From an uncultured Alphaproteobacteria bacterium (GTDB taxonomy: Bacteria > Pseudomonadota > Alphaproteobacteria > HIMB59): DNA of 60,153 nt. The stretch covers positions 1-60,153 of the forward strand of contig CABZNL010000008.1 in NCBI GenBank assembly GCA_902527045.1. The letters are read 5' to 3'. Positions 24,097-34,079 of this stretch are shown in pieces; the first letter of the stretch is position 1, and every line of letters begins with the position of its first letter. The notes beneath the pieces are model-generated. The model made no database searches. It saw only the letters and a list, made by a program, of their open reading frames with translations, and was not told the DNA's origin. The position numbers and the translations under genes are program-made.

Positions 24097-25197
24097 ATGA
24101 ATTCATTAGGTTTTAATAAAGATCCAGCTAGTACAACTGTAGTAGTTGCTATGTCTGGTGGAGTTGACAGTTCTGTTACGGCGGGACTATTAAAAAAAGA
24201 GGGATACAACGTTGTAGGTATCACTTTGCAACTATACAGCTCTAACAACTCAGCCAAAAAGGGTTCTTGTTGCTCTGGCCTTGATATTTACGATGCGAGA
24301 AGAGTCGCTCAAAAATTAGATATACCACATTACGTTTTCAATTATGAAAAAACATTTAAATCAGATGTTATAGATTATTTTATAAAATCTTATGAAAATG
24401 GTGAGACTCCTATTCCATGTGTAAAATGTAATGAAACTGTTAAATTCAGAGATTTAATGAACTTTGCAAAAAAATTAGATGCTGATTGTATGGCTACAGG
24501 TCATTACATCAGAAGAAAAGGTGAAATCAAAGATGCTCATATGTATAGAGCTGAAGATAAATCAAAAGATCAAAGTTATTTTTTATTTGCCACAACTCAA
24601 AATCAATTAGACTATTTGCGATTTCCATTAGGTGAAATATCCAAAGCAGAAACTAGAAAAATAGCTGAGGATCTGGGTCTGATTGTTTACGACAAGAAAG
24701 ATAGCCAAGATATATGTTTTATTCCAGACGGAGATTATAAAAAATTTATTAAATCAAATAAAAAAAAGGGAGAAATAATTGATCTCTCTGGAAATGTATT
24801 ATCTTCTCATGATGGTATTCAAAATTTTACAGTTGGACAAAGAAGAGGTCTGGGAATATCTAATGATGACCCTCTTTATGTGATTGATATTATCAAAGAT
24901 AAAAATCAAATCATTGTAGGAGATAAAAAAGACCTTTTAGGTAAATCTCTTTTACTGGGTGATTTAAATTTTATTATGCCAGAATATGACTTATCGAAAA
25001 ATATTGTTGAAATTCCCTGTAGTGCCAAAATTAGATCTTTATCCGAGCCTAAAAAAGGAAAACTTATCAAACAATCTTCTTCTTATTCATTTGAATTTGA
25101 TGAACCTGCAGAGGCTATAACTAGAGGCCAAGCTTGTGTTTTATACGATAATGATAGGGTTTTAGGTGGTGGGATAATTAAGCAGAAACTGAACTAA
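24097..25197 (+). CDS. mnmA: tRNA-specific 2-thiouridylase
   Basis: A 366-aa MnmA, which thiolates uridine 34 of tRNA-Lys, -Glu and -Gln. The P-loop AMSGGVDSSVTAGLL lies near the N-terminus. The two catalytic cysteines are expected in PCVKCNETVKF and SQDICFI, both present. GHYIRRK, DQSYFLF and FTVGQRRGLGI are further family motifs. The length is typical. It stands alone between the hydrolase and the suf operon, which supplies Fe-S and sulfur chemistry but has no direct coupling to it. The call is secure. Confidence 0.95.
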   Translation: MNSLGFNKDPASTTVVVAMSGGVDSSVTAGLLKKEGYNVVGITLQLYSSNNSAKKGSCCSGLDIYDARRVAQKLDIPHYVFNYEKTFKSDVIDYFIKSYENGETPIPCVKCNETVKFRDLMNFAKKLDADCMATGHYIRRKGEIKDAHMYRAEDKSKDQSYFLFATTQNQLDYLRFPLGEISKAETRKIAEDLGLIVYDKKDSQDICFIPDGDYKKFIKSNKKKGEIIDLSGNVLSSHDGIQNFTVGQRRGLGISNDDPLYVIDIIKDKNQIIVGDKKDLLGKSLLLGDLNFIMPEYDLSKNIVEIPCSAKIRSLSEPKKGKLIKQSSSYSFEFDEPAEAITRGQACVLYDNDRVLGGGIIKQKLN

Positions 25198-25220
25198 ATA
25201 AAGAGTTTACTCGTATTTTC

Positions 25221-25248
25221 TTGTAAAAATCCTTATTTATCATATATA
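25221..25248 (+). promoter_or_regulatory. sufB: Candidate sigma-70 promoter of the suf operon
   Basis: TTGTAA (25221-25226) and TATATA (25243-25248) are spaced by 16 bp. The sufB ATG at 25258 is only 9 bp after the -10 box, and no Shine-Dalgarno sequence is visible, so the message may start with almost no leader. No IscR-like site was recognised. Confidence 0.4.
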
Positions 25249-25257
25249 ACGAAATCT

Positions 25258-26715
25258 ATGGCAGCTACAGAACAAACAATTAAACAAATAAATACTTTAG
25301 GAGATACTGATTATAAGTATGGTTTTTCTACTGAACTAGATGAAATACGCCCTCCTAAAGGTTTAAATGAAGATATTATTAAATTTATATCTACCCAAAA
25401 AGACGAGCCAGAGTGGATGCTTGATTGGAGGCTCAATGCCTTCAAAGTATTTAATAAGCTACCGAAGCCTGAATGGGCTAAGTTGAATATTCCAGAAATT
25501 GATTACCAAGATTGTTATTATTACTCAATTCCAAAAAGTCTCAAAGATAAACCTAAGTCTTTGGATGAAATCGACCCAGAAATAATCAAAACTTATGAAA
25601 AACTTGGTATTCCATTAAAAGAACAAAAAATGTTATCTGGTATTGCAGTAGATGCCGTTTTTGACTCCGTATCAGTTGCTACTACATATAAAAAACAATT
25701 AAGTGATCTAGGTATTGTATTTTGCTCAATCTCTGAGGCAGTAAAAACTCACCCTGATTTAGTAAAGAAATATTTAGGAAGTGTTATACCCGTATCTGAT
25801 CACTCTTTTGCTGCTTTAAACTCAGCAGTGTTTACTGATGGATCTTTTATTTATATTCCTAAGGGCGTAAGGTGTCCTGTAGAGTTATCAACATACTTTA
25901 GAATTAATGCAATGAATACTGGTCAGTTTGAGAGGACTCTTATAATCGCAGATAAAGATAGTTATGTAAGTTATTTAGAGGGCTGTACCGCACCAATGAG
26001 AGATGAAAACCAGCTTCACGCTGCTAATGTTGAGTTAGTTGCTCTGGATAATGCAGAAATAAAGTATTCAACAGTTCAAAATTGGTACCCCGGTGATAAA
26101 GAAGGTAAGGGGGGTATCTACAACTTTGTAACAAAAAGGGGTGCCTGCAGAGGTAAAAATTCTAAAATATCTTGGACCCAAGTTGAGACAGGATCCGCAA
26201 TAACATGGAAATACCCAAGTTGTATTTTGCAAGGAGATAACTCTAAAGGAGAATTTTATTCAGTAGCAATAACTAATAATATGCAACAAGCCGATACAGG
26301 CACAAAAATGATACATATCGGTAAAAATACATCCTCTAAGATAATATCAAAAGGTATATCGGCTGGAAAAGCTAATAACACCTATAGGGGTTTAGTAAAT
26401 ATTTTATCAAAAGCTAAAAATGCAAGAAATTTTACTCAATGTGACTCATTATTAATTGGTAATAAATGTGGTGCCCACACTGTTCCGTACATAGAGTCAA
26501 GTAACTCAGACTCAATGGTTGAACATGAAGCAACCACTTCAAAAATTAATGAGGACCAATTATTTTATTGTCAGCAAAGAGGATTGAATAGCGAAGATGC
26601 GGTAGGTTTAATAGTCAATGGTTTTTGTAAAGAGGTATTACAACATTTGCCAATGGAGTTTGCTGTAGAAGCCCAGAAATTAGTAGCAATTAGCTTAGAG
26701 GGTAGTGTTGGATAA
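25258..26715 (+). CDS. sufB: Fe-S cluster assembly scaffold SufB
   Basis: A 485-aa SufB, scaffold subunit of the SufBC2D complex on which iron-sulfur clusters are built in the cytoplasm. Recognisable segments are the N-terminal [12 protein letters not shown] region, [37 protein letters not shown] and the C-terminal [21 protein letters not shown]. Length is standard. It is the first gene of sufBCDS-sufT-sufA, with the next gene overlapping by one base. No Rrf2/IscR regulator gene precedes it here, unlike in many alphaproteobacteria. Confidence 0.96.
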   Translation: MAATEQTIKQINTLGDTDYKYGFSTELDEIRPPKGLNEDIIKFISTQKDEPEWMLDWRLNAFKVFNKLPKPEWAKLNIPEIDYQDCYYYSIPKSLKDKPKSLDEIDPEIIKTYEKLGIPLKEQKMLSGIAVDAVFDSVSVATTYKKQLSDLGIVFCSISEAVKTHPDLVKKYLGSVIPVSDHSFAALNSAVFTDGSFIYIPKGVRCPVELSTYFRINAMNTGQFERTLIIADKDSYVSYLEGCTAPMRDENQLHAANVELVALDNAEIKYSTVQNWYPGDKEGKGGIYNFVTKRGACRGKNSKISWTQVETGSAITWKYPSCILQGDNSKGEFYSVAITNNMQQADTGTKMIHIGKNTSSKIISKGISAGKANNTYRGLVNILSKAKNARNFTQCDSLLIGNKCGAHTVPYIESSNSDSMVEHEATTSKINEDQLFYCQQRGLNSEDAVGLIVNGFCKEVLQHLPMEFAVEAQKLVAISLEGSVG

Positions 26716-27461
26716 TGTTAGAAATTAAAAACCTTCATGTTTCGATTGAAGAAAAGAAAATTATCAAAGGTTTAAATTTGTCAATAAACAAGGGTGAGGT
26801 TCATGCTCTTATGGGCCCAAATGGTTCAGGGAAGAGCACACTTTCTTATGTATTATCTGGGAAAGACAAATATGAAATAAATGATGGAACAATAGAGTAT
26901 AACGAAAAAAATTTACTAGAGTTGGATGTAGATGATAGAGCAAACGAGGGTTTATTTCTGGCATTTCAATATCCAATGGAGATACCTGGCGTACAAACTT
27001 CTTTTTTTTTAAAAACAGCAATCAACTCAAAGAGAAAATATTTAGGTCAGAGTGAAATGGATGCCCTGGAATTTGCTAAATTAATGAAGTCAAAAGCCGA
27101 AGAATTAAATATCAATACTGAAATGCTCAAAAGAGACTTGAATGTAAATTATTCAGGTGGTGAAAAAAAGAAACAAGAAATTTTACAAATGTCAATGTTA
27201 AGCCCTAAGATGGCTATCTTAGATGAGACAGACTCTGGTCTGGATATAGATGCGTTAAGAATTGTCTCCGAGGGCGTCAATAAACTAAGAAGCAAAGAAA
27301 AATCCTTTTTAGTTATAACTCACTATCAAAGGCTTTTAAACTATATAAAGCCTGATTTTGTTCACATTATTGCAGATGGTAGAATTGTGAAATCGGGAGA
27401 TTACTCCTTAGCTCTAGAGTTAGAAGAAAAAGGATATGAAGAAATATCTAAATCTGCCTAA
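26715..27461 (+). CDS. sufC: Fe-S assembly ATPase SufC
   Basis: A 248-aa ABC-type ATPase: Walker [13 protein letters not shown] signature [11 protein letters not shown] and Walker [13 protein letters not shown], with the Q-loop around [12 protein letters not shown]. It powers the shape changes of the SufBCD scaffold and is not a transporter. TAATG overlaps connect it to sufB and sufD by one base each, so production is tightly coupled. Length and motifs are typical. Confidence 0.96.
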   Translation: MLEIKNLHVSIEEKKIIKGLNLSINKGEVHALMGPNGSGKSTLSYVLSGKDKYEINDGTIEYNEKNLLELDVDDRANEGLFLAFQYPMEIPGVQTSFFLKTAINSKRKYLGQSEMDALEFAKLMKSKAEELNINTEMLKRDLNVNYSGGEKKKQEILQMSMLSPKMAILDETDSGLDIDALRIVSEGVNKLRSKEKSFLVITHYQRLLNYIKPDFVHIIADGRIVKSGDYSLALELEEKGYEEISKSA

Positions 27462-28561
27462 TGGAACTCTCATTAAATTTAGACAAGATACAATCTGATA
27501 ATGTATCAAAATATGCAAAAACTATATTAGATAAACAAAATCCTTATAAAAATTTTAAAATTGAAAACTATAAGTATGCTCAACTTCATAGAGATATAAA
27601 ATCTGAAATTTTACAAAGAGATATAGATATTTCTGAATTATTGAAAGTTTCTAAAAATATTTCTACTTTTTCTTCAAATACCGTTGATTTAGCTTCTAAC
27701 TTAAATCAATGGAAATATAAAAATGATGATAGTTTCTTCAGAGTTTCTTCTTTATTAAAAAGAGATACAAGTTCTATAAATTTAGATTTGATAGATTATA
27801 AAAATCTATTTTTAGATATTTCACAAATAAACAACAATATTCACTTTCTCAAATCTTCAAAAAATGAAATTAATCTTATTATAATGAATACTAAATCAAA
27901 AGATGAATACCCTAAATCTATATTCTTTGACATATCTAATAATTCAAATTTAAATGTAATTCATTTTAATATATCAAATTTTAAATCCCTTTTATATTTT
28001 GAGTCAAATCTTCAAGATAATTCACATTTAAACTTTGTTTCTTTTCAGTCTGATAATATTCATACCAGAAATGAGTTTTATGCCTCTTTAAATCTTGATT
28101 GTAATTTTGATTTATTTGGTTTGAATATTAATAACTACGGAGTAAATGATAATTATTCATTTATTCAGCACCTAAAGCCTTCTTCATCAAGTAGAGAGAT
28201 TTTTAAATCTATAGTTGAGAAAGGTGCGATAACAAATTTTCAAGGTAAGATATATGTCGACTCTATAGCTCAGAAGACTGATGGATATCAAATGAGTAGA
28301 TCTTTACTTTTAGACGATATTTCAAAGGCTAATAATAAGCCAGAACTTGAAATTTATGCAGATGATGTAAAATGTAGCCATGGCTCTACAGTTTCTAAAT
28401 TAGATGAAGATCAAATTTATTATTTTAAATCTAGAGGTATTGACAGTGAAATGGCAAAAAAAATACTAAAAAAGGCATTTATTGCAGAAATTATTGAGTC
28501 TATTAAAGACGATAATTTACGAGATTATTCCAATAAAATAATTGAAAGTTTATTAACATGA
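27461..28561 (+). CDS. sufD: Fe-S assembly protein SufD
   Basis: A 366-aa partner of SufB in the SufBC2D scaffold. The N-terminal half is diverged and rich in Asn, Lys and Ile, reflecting base composition. The C-terminal beta-helix is clear: FQGKIYVDSIAQKTDGYQMSRSLLLDD, ELEIYADDVKCSHGSTVSKLDEDQIYYFKSRGI. Those match the SufB/SufD core (QKTDGYQ; CSHGST). It sits between sufC and sufS with one-base and 4-bp overlaps. Shorter than E. coli SufD (423 aa), the loss being at the N-terminal side. Confidence 0.92.
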   Translation: MELSLNLDKIQSDNVSKYAKTILDKQNPYKNFKIENYKYAQLHRDIKSEILQRDIDISELLKVSKNISTFSSNTVDLASNLNQWKYKNDDSFFRVSSLLKRDTSSINLDLIDYKNLFLDISQINNNIHFLKSSKNEINLIIMNTKSKDEYPKSIFFDISNNSNLNVIHFNISNFKSLLYFESNLQDNSHLNFVSFQSDNIHTRNEFYASLNLDCNFDLFGLNINNYGVNDNYSFIQHLKPSSSSREIFKSIVEKGAITNFQGKIYVDSIAQKTDGYQMSRSLLLDDISKANNKPELEIYADDVKCSHGSTVSKLDEDQIYYFKSRGIDSEMAKKILKKAFIAEIIESIKDDNLRDYSNKIIESLLT

Positions 28562-29766
28562 ATAATGTAAAATCAGATTTTCCAATCTTAGATAAAAAGA
28601 TAAGAGATAAAACCATTACTTATCTTGACTCTGCTGCAAGCACCCAGAAACCAAAACAAGTTATTCATTCAATTTCTGAGTTTCTTGAAAACTCATATGA
28701 AAACGTCCATAGAGGGATGAATTCCCTTAGTATCGATGCTACAGATTTATATGAAAAATCTAGAGAAGTAGCTAAATCATTTATTAATGCAAATTCTACA
28801 AACGAAATAATTTTTACAAGAGGTGCTACCGACTCTATAAACATTATTGCCAATTCACTAGCAGAGCACTTAAATAAGGGTGATAAAATTGTTGTGACAG
28901 AATTAGAACATCACTCTAACTATCTACCATGGATGCATTTATGTAAAAAATTAGAATTAGAATTAAAAATAATTCCAATTTCTAAAGAAGGTATTCTATC
29001 CGAAGATGAAATTATAAATAATTGTGATGATACCACTAAGGTTCTTTCTTTAACACACATGTCAAATGTAACTGGACAAATACTTGATATAAAAAAAATT
29101 AAACAAGAAATTAATAAGGATATTTATGTAGCTATTGATGGATGTCAATCAATTGCACACCTTAATATTGATGTCAAAGATTTAAACTGCGATTTTTACT
29201 CTTTCTCTTCTCACAAACTTTACGGTCCATCTGGTATTGGAATTATGTATGGTAAAGAAGATATTCTGAACCAACTTAATCCTCCAACTTTAGGAGGGGG
29301 GATGATCAATGAGGTATCCTCAAACGATTTTTCTTATGCCATGTTGCCAAATAAATTCGAACCAGGAACACCCTCTATTGAGGCCGCCATCGGTTTTAAA
29401 GCTGCAATGGAGTATCTAAATAGTATTAATTACCAAGATTATTTTTCAAAAGAAAAAAAACTCAGGTCCACACTAATTTCAGCTCTTAATGACTTTGAAG
29501 AAATAGAAATATATGGCTCAAACGACAATCGGAATGCCACTTCAATTGTTTCCTTTAATATCAAAAACCAAAATTTTAATGATATTGCTACTTTTCTCGA
29601 CCAATATGGAATAATGATCAGAGGTGGTCACCATTGTTGTCAACCTTTTATGAAAAAATTAGGTATACCAGGTTCTTGCCGAGTTTCTTTCGGAATTTAT
29701 AATGACAATAATGATATAGACCACTTTGTTGACTCTATGAAAAAAACTTTAAAATTATTACAATAA
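28558..29766 (+). CDS. sufS: Cysteine desulfurase SufS
   Basis: A 402-aa PLP-dependent cysteine desulfurase supplying sulfur to SufB. YLDSAASTQKP starts the fold, Lys220 in SSHKLYGPSGIG binds PLP, and Cys360 in GGHHC is the sulfur-accepting residue in the short loop typical of SufS-type enzymes. Such enzymes normally need a SufE or SufU sulfur acceptor; none is encoded in this operon. It overlaps sufD by 4 bp and is followed 3 bp later by the sufT-like gene. Confidence 0.95.
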   Translation: MNNVKSDFPILDKKIRDKTITYLDSAASTQKPKQVIHSISEFLENSYENVHRGMNSLSIDATDLYEKSREVAKSFINANSTNEIIFTRGATDSINIIANSLAEHLNKGDKIVVTELEHHSNYLPWMHLCKKLELELKIIPISKEGILSEDEIINNCDDTTKVLSLTHMSNVTGQILDIKKIKQEINKDIYVAIDGCQSIAHLNIDVKDLNCDFYSFSSHKLYGPSGIGIMYGKEDILNQLNPPTLGGGMINEVSSNDFSYAMLPNKFEPGTPSIEAAIGFKAAMEYLNSINYQDYFSKEKKLRSTLISALNDFEEIEIYGSNDNRNATSIVSFNIKNQNFNDIATFLDQYGIMIRGGHHCCQPFMKKLGIPGSCRVSFGIYNDNNDIDHFVDSMKKTLKLLQ

Positions 29767-29769
29767 GAC

Positions 29770-30159
29770 ATGGACGAAAAGACACTCTCTGACTTTATGC
29801 CTAAAGTAAATTCTGAAGGAGATATTTCCTTTGGTGATGTTTCAACATCAGAGTCAGTAAACTTGACAAACGATAAAATTATAGAGGTTCTGACAAAAAT
29901 AAAAGATCCAGAACTTGATATAAATATATATGATCTTGGATTAATTTATGACCTATCAATCGATAAATTTAACAATATAAAAATTATAATGACGCTAACA
30001 ACTGTTAATTGCCCAGTAGCTGATAGTTTTCCATTAGATGTTGCAAAAAAAGTTCATGAACTTCCAAATACAGGGAAAGTTAGTGTTAATCTAACCTTTC
30101 AACCTCCTTGGAATAAAGATATGATGAGTGATGATGCAAAGTTAGCTTTAGGTTTTTAA
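29770..30159 (+). CDS. sufT: SUF-associated MIP18/DUF59 protein (SufT-like)
   Basis: A 129-aa protein. About 40 polar N-terminal residues precede a MIP18-family domain: KDPELDINIYDLGLIYD, MTLTTVNCPVADSFP and the C-terminal FQPPWNKDMMSDDAKLALGF. The Cys in TTVNCPVA is the conserved one. SufT-type proteins help mature Fe-S proteins, and this placement between sufS and a sufA-like gene is common in alphaproteobacteria. Ends 1 bp before the next start. Confidence 0.88.
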   Translation: MDEKTLSDFMPKVNSEGDISFGDVSTSESVNLTNDKIIEVLTKIKDPELDINIYDLGLIYDLSIDKFNNIKIIMTLTTVNCPVADSFPLDVAKKVHELPNTGKVSVNLTFQPPWNKDMMSDDAKLALGF

Positions 30160-30160
30160 A

Positions 30161-30496
30161 ATGTCTAATCCCTTATTTACATTATCTAAAATGGCTCAAG
30201 AACAAATTTCTAAATTGTTAGTGGATAACAATAATGCAATTGGTTTGAAAATAGGTTTAAGTACAAAAGGTTGCGCTGGTCTTAGCTATACAATGGAATA
30301 TGTCAATGAAAGTGACATACAAGGATGCGAGCTAATTAATGATTATAAATTTCCTCTTTATATTGATAATAAAGCTGTAATGTATGTAATTGGTACAGAA
30401 ATGGACTTCATAAAAGAAGAGTATGGAGAAAGATTTGTTTTTAAAAATCCCAATCAAACTAGTGAGTGCGGTTGCGGCGAAAGTTTTCACGTTTAG
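30161..30496 (+). CDS. sufA: A-type Fe-S carrier (SufA/IscA family)
   Basis: A 111-aa HesB/IscA-type protein with the three conserved cysteines Cys38 (STKGCAGLSY), Cys103 and Cys105 (ECGCGESF). It carries clusters from the SufBCD scaffold to target proteins. Last gene of the suf operon. A sequence-only distinction between SufA, IscA and ErpA is not firm; sufA is chosen because of operon position. Confidence 0.88.
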   Translation: MSNPLFTLSKMAQEQISKLLVDNNNAIGLKIGLSTKGCAGLSYTMEYVNESDIQGCELINDYKFPLYIDNKAVMYVIGTEMDFIKEEYGERFVFKNPNQTSECGCGESFHV

Positions 30497-30510
30497 TTTT
30501 TAATTAATTC

Positions 30511-31365
30511 ATGGCTATTCTTTTAGGAATTTTCTCAGCGTTAAGCTTTGGCGTAGGCGATTTTTTAGCAAGATTTTCATCACAAGAAGTTGGTTTCAAG
30601 AACTCACTTTTTTGGATGTTAGTCGTTGGCTCAATTTTTTATCTTTTTTTATTTTATTTCTTTGGAAGTGGATTATCTCCAAATGCAATAGGTTTGAGCA
30701 ATAGCTTTCTATCAGGTATTTTAATAATGTTTGGACTCTTATGCTTATATAAGGGCCTTCAAATGGGACCTGTATCAGTAGTTGCCTCTATAGCAGCAAC
30801 AAACCCTTTTTTTGTCTTTGTCATAAGATTTTTTTTAGGTAGTGAACCAACAATTACTCAATGGATTGCCACTTTGATAGTTATTTCAGGTGCTGTATTT
30901 GTATCAATTAGTGCAGATAGTTTCAAAGAAAGCCTGGGTTTATCAAAAAAACAAATAAAAGAGGCTTTAATTGTATCGTTTATGGCAAGTGGTATGTTGG
31001 CTTTAGGTCTTATTTTTTCTCAAGAAGCCTCTAACTCTCTGGATCCAATAGAAGCAGTTGTGTATGTAAGATTTTTTAGTTTGTTAGGTATTGCAATCTT
31101 ATTGTTATTTACAAAATCTAAGATAACACTGACAAAAAAAGCAGCTCCTATTTTGTTTTTTCAAGGAATATTAGAAACAACTGGTTATTTCTGTTTAGTT
31201 TCAGCATACGCCTTTGATAAAGTGAGTATAGCAGTGGTGATTTCCTCAGGTTTTGGTCTTGTAACAGTTTTACTAGCAAGAATGGTTCTTAAAGAAAGAA
31301 TATCTAAAATTCAAACCTTAGGTATCTCTTTAACTTTTATAGGGGTTATTGGACTAACTATCTGA
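30511..31365 (+). CDS. EamA/DMT-superfamily transporter
   Basis: A 284-aa integral membrane protein with about ten spans in two EamA repeats. The first begins AILLGIFSALSFGVGDFLARF, and the repeat end is marked by PVSVVASIAATNPFFVFVIRFFLG and its counterpart KVSIAVVISSGFGLVTVLLARMVLKERI. EamA proteins export or import metabolites such as amino acids; the substrate cannot be told from sequence. It lies 14 bp after sufA, perhaps read through from it. The last 8 bp overlap the convergent second transporter. Confidence 0.85.
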   Translation: MAILLGIFSALSFGVGDFLARFSSQEVGFKNSLFWMLVVGSIFYLFLFYFFGSGLSPNAIGLSNSFLSGILIMFGLLCLYKGLQMGPVSVVASIAATNPFFVFVIRFFLGSEPTITQWIATLIVISGAVFVSISADSFKESLGLSKKQIKEALIVSFMASGMLALGLIFSQEASNSLDPIEAVVYVRFFSLLGIAILLLFTKSKITLTKKAAPILFFQGILETTGYFCLVSAYAFDKVSIAVVISSGFGLVTVLLARMVLKERISKIQTLGISLTFIGVIGLTI

Positions 31366-32254
31366 TTAAATTTTGGAGTCTTTTTTTATCAAAACGATAT
31401 GAATTCATAGCAATAGCTAAACAAATAACTATACCTCCTACTATTGTGTTAGCGCTTGGAATTTCGTTGATACCAAATAAAGGCAGCCATGCCCAAAAAA
31501 TTCCTCCAACTACTTCTAATAAAGATAACATTGTCAACTCACCTGAGAGTAGGTGTTTTGATCCAATACTAAAAAGGATTAACCCACTTGCAACAAGTAA
31601 GCCATGCGTAATACTTAATAAAATATTTTTTAAAGGTAAATAAATTTCCTGATTATTTATTATCATCAAAAAGTAAGCAATAGTTGCACAAAATATTCCA
31701 GCATAAATCAAAATATAAAATTTTTTGAAATCACTTTTACTCCGTAGGGCAACGGTAAATGCTGCAAATCCTAGGCTTGATACAAATCCCATGATCAATC
31801 CATATAATGAACCACTAAAAGCACTAGCAAATATCATTATTAAAGCGCCTATAAAAGCAACAATCATACTGATAAAATTTTGTTTTGAAATTTTTTCATT
31901 AATAAATACTAATGCAATTAATGAAGCCAAAAAGGGCATTAAGGCTAACATAAAAAGAGTGACAGCAGCAGTTGTATTACTAATTGAATAAATAAAACCA
32001 ATCATAGCTGTGGTTAAACAAAGACCACCGATTATAGAAACTTTATCTATTTTTATGATATTAAGAATGAAATTTTTTTGTTCTTTGATTATAAGATACG
32101 TAGCTATAATTACTGCTACTGTTAGTCCTCTAATGATGAGATAGGGGAGTTGATAGATTTGTGGATCTATCATATTTTTTACAACTAGCGGACCAAAACT
32201 CCATATTAAACCGCTTAAAACAACTATTATTACTGCTTTAATATGTTCACTCAT
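31358..32254 (-). CDS. EamA/DMT-superfamily transporter
   Basis: A 298-aa membrane protein of about ten spans starting VVLSGLIWSFGPLVVKNMI, with the EamA repeat ends AAVTLFMLALMPFLASLIALVFINEKI and GELTMLSLLEVVGGIFWAWLPLFG. It belongs to the same superfamily as the convergent gene at 30511 but is not a close duplicate. Substrate unknown. It is separated from thrS by only 40 bp and reads the same way, so thrS read-through may express it. Confidence 0.85.
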   Translation of the reverse strand: MSEHIKAVIIVVLSGLIWSFGPLVVKNMIDPQIYQLPYLIIRGLTVAVIIATYLIIKEQKNFILNIIKIDKVSIIGGLCLTTAMIGFIYSISNTTAAVTLFMLALMPFLASLIALVFINEKISKQNFISMIVAFIGALIMIFASAFSGSLYGLIMGFVSSLGFAAFTVALRSKSDFKKFYILIYAGIFCATIAYFLMIINNQEIYLPLKNILLSITHGLLVASGLILFSIGSKHLLSGELTMLSLLEVVGGIFWAWLPLFGINEIPSANTIVGGIVICLAIAMNSYRFDKKRLQNLIR

Positions 32255-32294
32255 TTACGAGATTAACTTATTTTATAAATGAAGTTTTTAATAG

Positions 32295-34079
32295 TTAATT
32301 GCTTAAAAAGAAATTTGATAATAATTTAATGTCATCAAATGAAGTATTTTTACCCTCATTACTTCTCAGAGTGAATGATTTTGACTCAATTTCTTTTTCA
32401 CCCATTACTAGTGAGTAGGGAATTTTTTTAGAAACAGAGTTTCTTATCTTATATCCTAATTTATTATCTGAGCTGTCAACAATTGATCTGACACCAAGTT
32501 GTTGAAGCTTTTCTTTTACTTGATTACTATGGTCTACAAATTTTTCAGATACTGGTAATATTGCAAGTTGAATAGGTGTAACGAATAATGGAAGCCATCC
32601 ATTTGTATTTTCTAAAATGATTGCTATGAACCTCTCTAATGAACCAACTACAGCACGATGTATCATTATAGGAACTTGATTTTTGTCATCCTTGTCTTTG
32701 TATTTCGCTCCCAATCTATCTGGCAGATTAAAATCAATTTGAATTGTGCCACATTGCCATTCACGTCCAAGAGAGTCCTCTAATGTATACTCTATTTTTG
32801 GTCCGTAGAATGCACCTTCTCCCTCTAATATATTAAATTCCTTGTTATTATCTTTTAAAACTTTTTTTAATTGATTTTCTGCATTATCCCAATTTTCTTT
32901 ACTGCCAATACTCTTTTCTGGGCGAGTAGAAATATTATATTTAATCTTTTCAAAACCAAACTTCTTATAAACTCTCTCAATTAATTGAGTTGTCTCATTG
33001 CACACATCATAAATTTGATCACCAGAGCAAAAGATATGTGCATCATCTTGGGTAAATCCTCTCACTCTAAATAATCCATTCAGAGCCCCTGAGGGTTCAT
33101 ATCTGTGACATTTACCAAATTCAGAATATCTTAGTGGCAAATCTTTATAAGTTATGAGTTGAGAATTAAATAACACAATATGACAGGGACAATTCATGGG
33201 CTTTAATGCAAATGTCTTGTTATCTGTTTCGGACGTGAACATATTTTCTTTAAAATTGTCCCAGTGACCAGATTTTATCCAGAGTTCATTTGAAACTAAC
33301 TCAGGTGTTTTTACTTCAAAATAGTTTAATTTTTGCTGCTCAAAGCGTATATATTTCTCTATATTTTGATACAAAGTTAAACCTTTATCTTTCCAAAATA
33401 CATTACCTGCGGATAAATCAGTGAGGAGGAATAAACCCATATCTGTTCCCAATCTTCTATGATTTCTTTCTTTGGCTTCTTCTAAATTTTTTAAATATAC
33501 TCGAAGCTCTTTTTCTGAATACCAAGCAGTTGCATAAATTCTTTGAAGCATTTTATTGGTGCTAATGCCTCTCCAATAAGCTCCTGAAACACTGGTTATT
33601 TTAAAGCTAGCATTATAAACCTCTGTACTTTTATGATGAGGTCCTTTGCAAAGATCTGTAAAATTATTCTGTTCATAAAGAGTTATTTCATCAGAGTTAT
33701 CCAAATTATTAATAAGTTCTAACTTATATTTATTATCTTTAAAAATTTCTAAGGCTTCTTTTTTGGAAACAATTCTTTTTAAAAAATCTCTTCCTTCTAA
33801 GAGTATTTCTTTCATTTTTTTTTCAATATTTTCTAAATCATCATCTGATAATGTACTCTCCATATCAAAATCATAATAAAAACCATTTTTTATAAACGGA
33901 CCAATAGTTGGTTTGGCATTCGGGAAAAGAGATATGACAGCTTCTGCTAAAATATGAGCCATATCGTGACGCATAATGTTTAAAGCATCTTCAGATTTAT
34001 GTTTAATAGGAGTACTATTTTCGACTTCGGTATCCCAATAATTGTTATTTGAGTCTTTATAAGCTACTACTTCACTCAT
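32295..34079 (-). CDS. thrS: Threonyl-tRNA synthetase lacking the TGS domain
   Basis: A 594-aa class II synthetase, shorter than the ~640-residue norm. The editing-domain motif HxxxH (His38, His42) and Cys144 (DLCKGPH) are intact. In the catalytic core the zinc ligand cysteine stands in MNCPCHIV, and RVRGFTQDDAHIFC plus GEGAFYGPKIEY are conserved. In E. coli the editing HxxxH starts near residue 73, here at 38, so there is no room for the usual N-terminal TGS domain. No upstream in-frame extension is possible, because ATG 34079 overlaps hisI by 4 bp. The C-terminal anticodon-binding domain is present. Confidence 0.95.
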   Translation of the reverse strand: MSEVVAYKDSNNNYWDTEVENSTPIKHKSEDALNIMRHDMAHILAEAVISLFPNAKPTIGPFIKNGFYYDFDMESTLSDDDLENIEKKMKEILLEGRDFLKRIVSKKEALEIFKDNKYKLELINNLDNSDEITLYEQNNFTDLCKGPHHKSTEVYNASFKITSVSGAYWRGISTNKMLQRIYATAWYSEKELRVYLKNLEEAKERNHRRLGTDMGLFLLTDLSAGNVFWKDKGLTLYQNIEKYIRFEQQKLNYFEVKTPELVSNELWIKSGHWDNFKENMFTSETDNKTFALKPMNCPCHIVLFNSQLITYKDLPLRYSEFGKCHRYEPSGALNGLFRVRGFTQDDAHIFCSGDQIYDVCNETTQLIERVYKKFGFEKIKYNISTRPEKSIGSKENWDNAENQLKKVLKDNNKEFNILEGEGAFYGPKIEYTLEDSLGREWQCGTIQIDFNLPDRLGAKYKDKDDKNQVPIMIHRAVVGSLERFIAIILENTNGWLPLFVTPIQLAILPVSEKFVDHSNQVKEKLQQLGVRSIVDSSDNKLGYKIRNSVSKKIPYSLVMGEKEIESKSFTLRSNEGKNTSFDDIKLLSNFFLSN

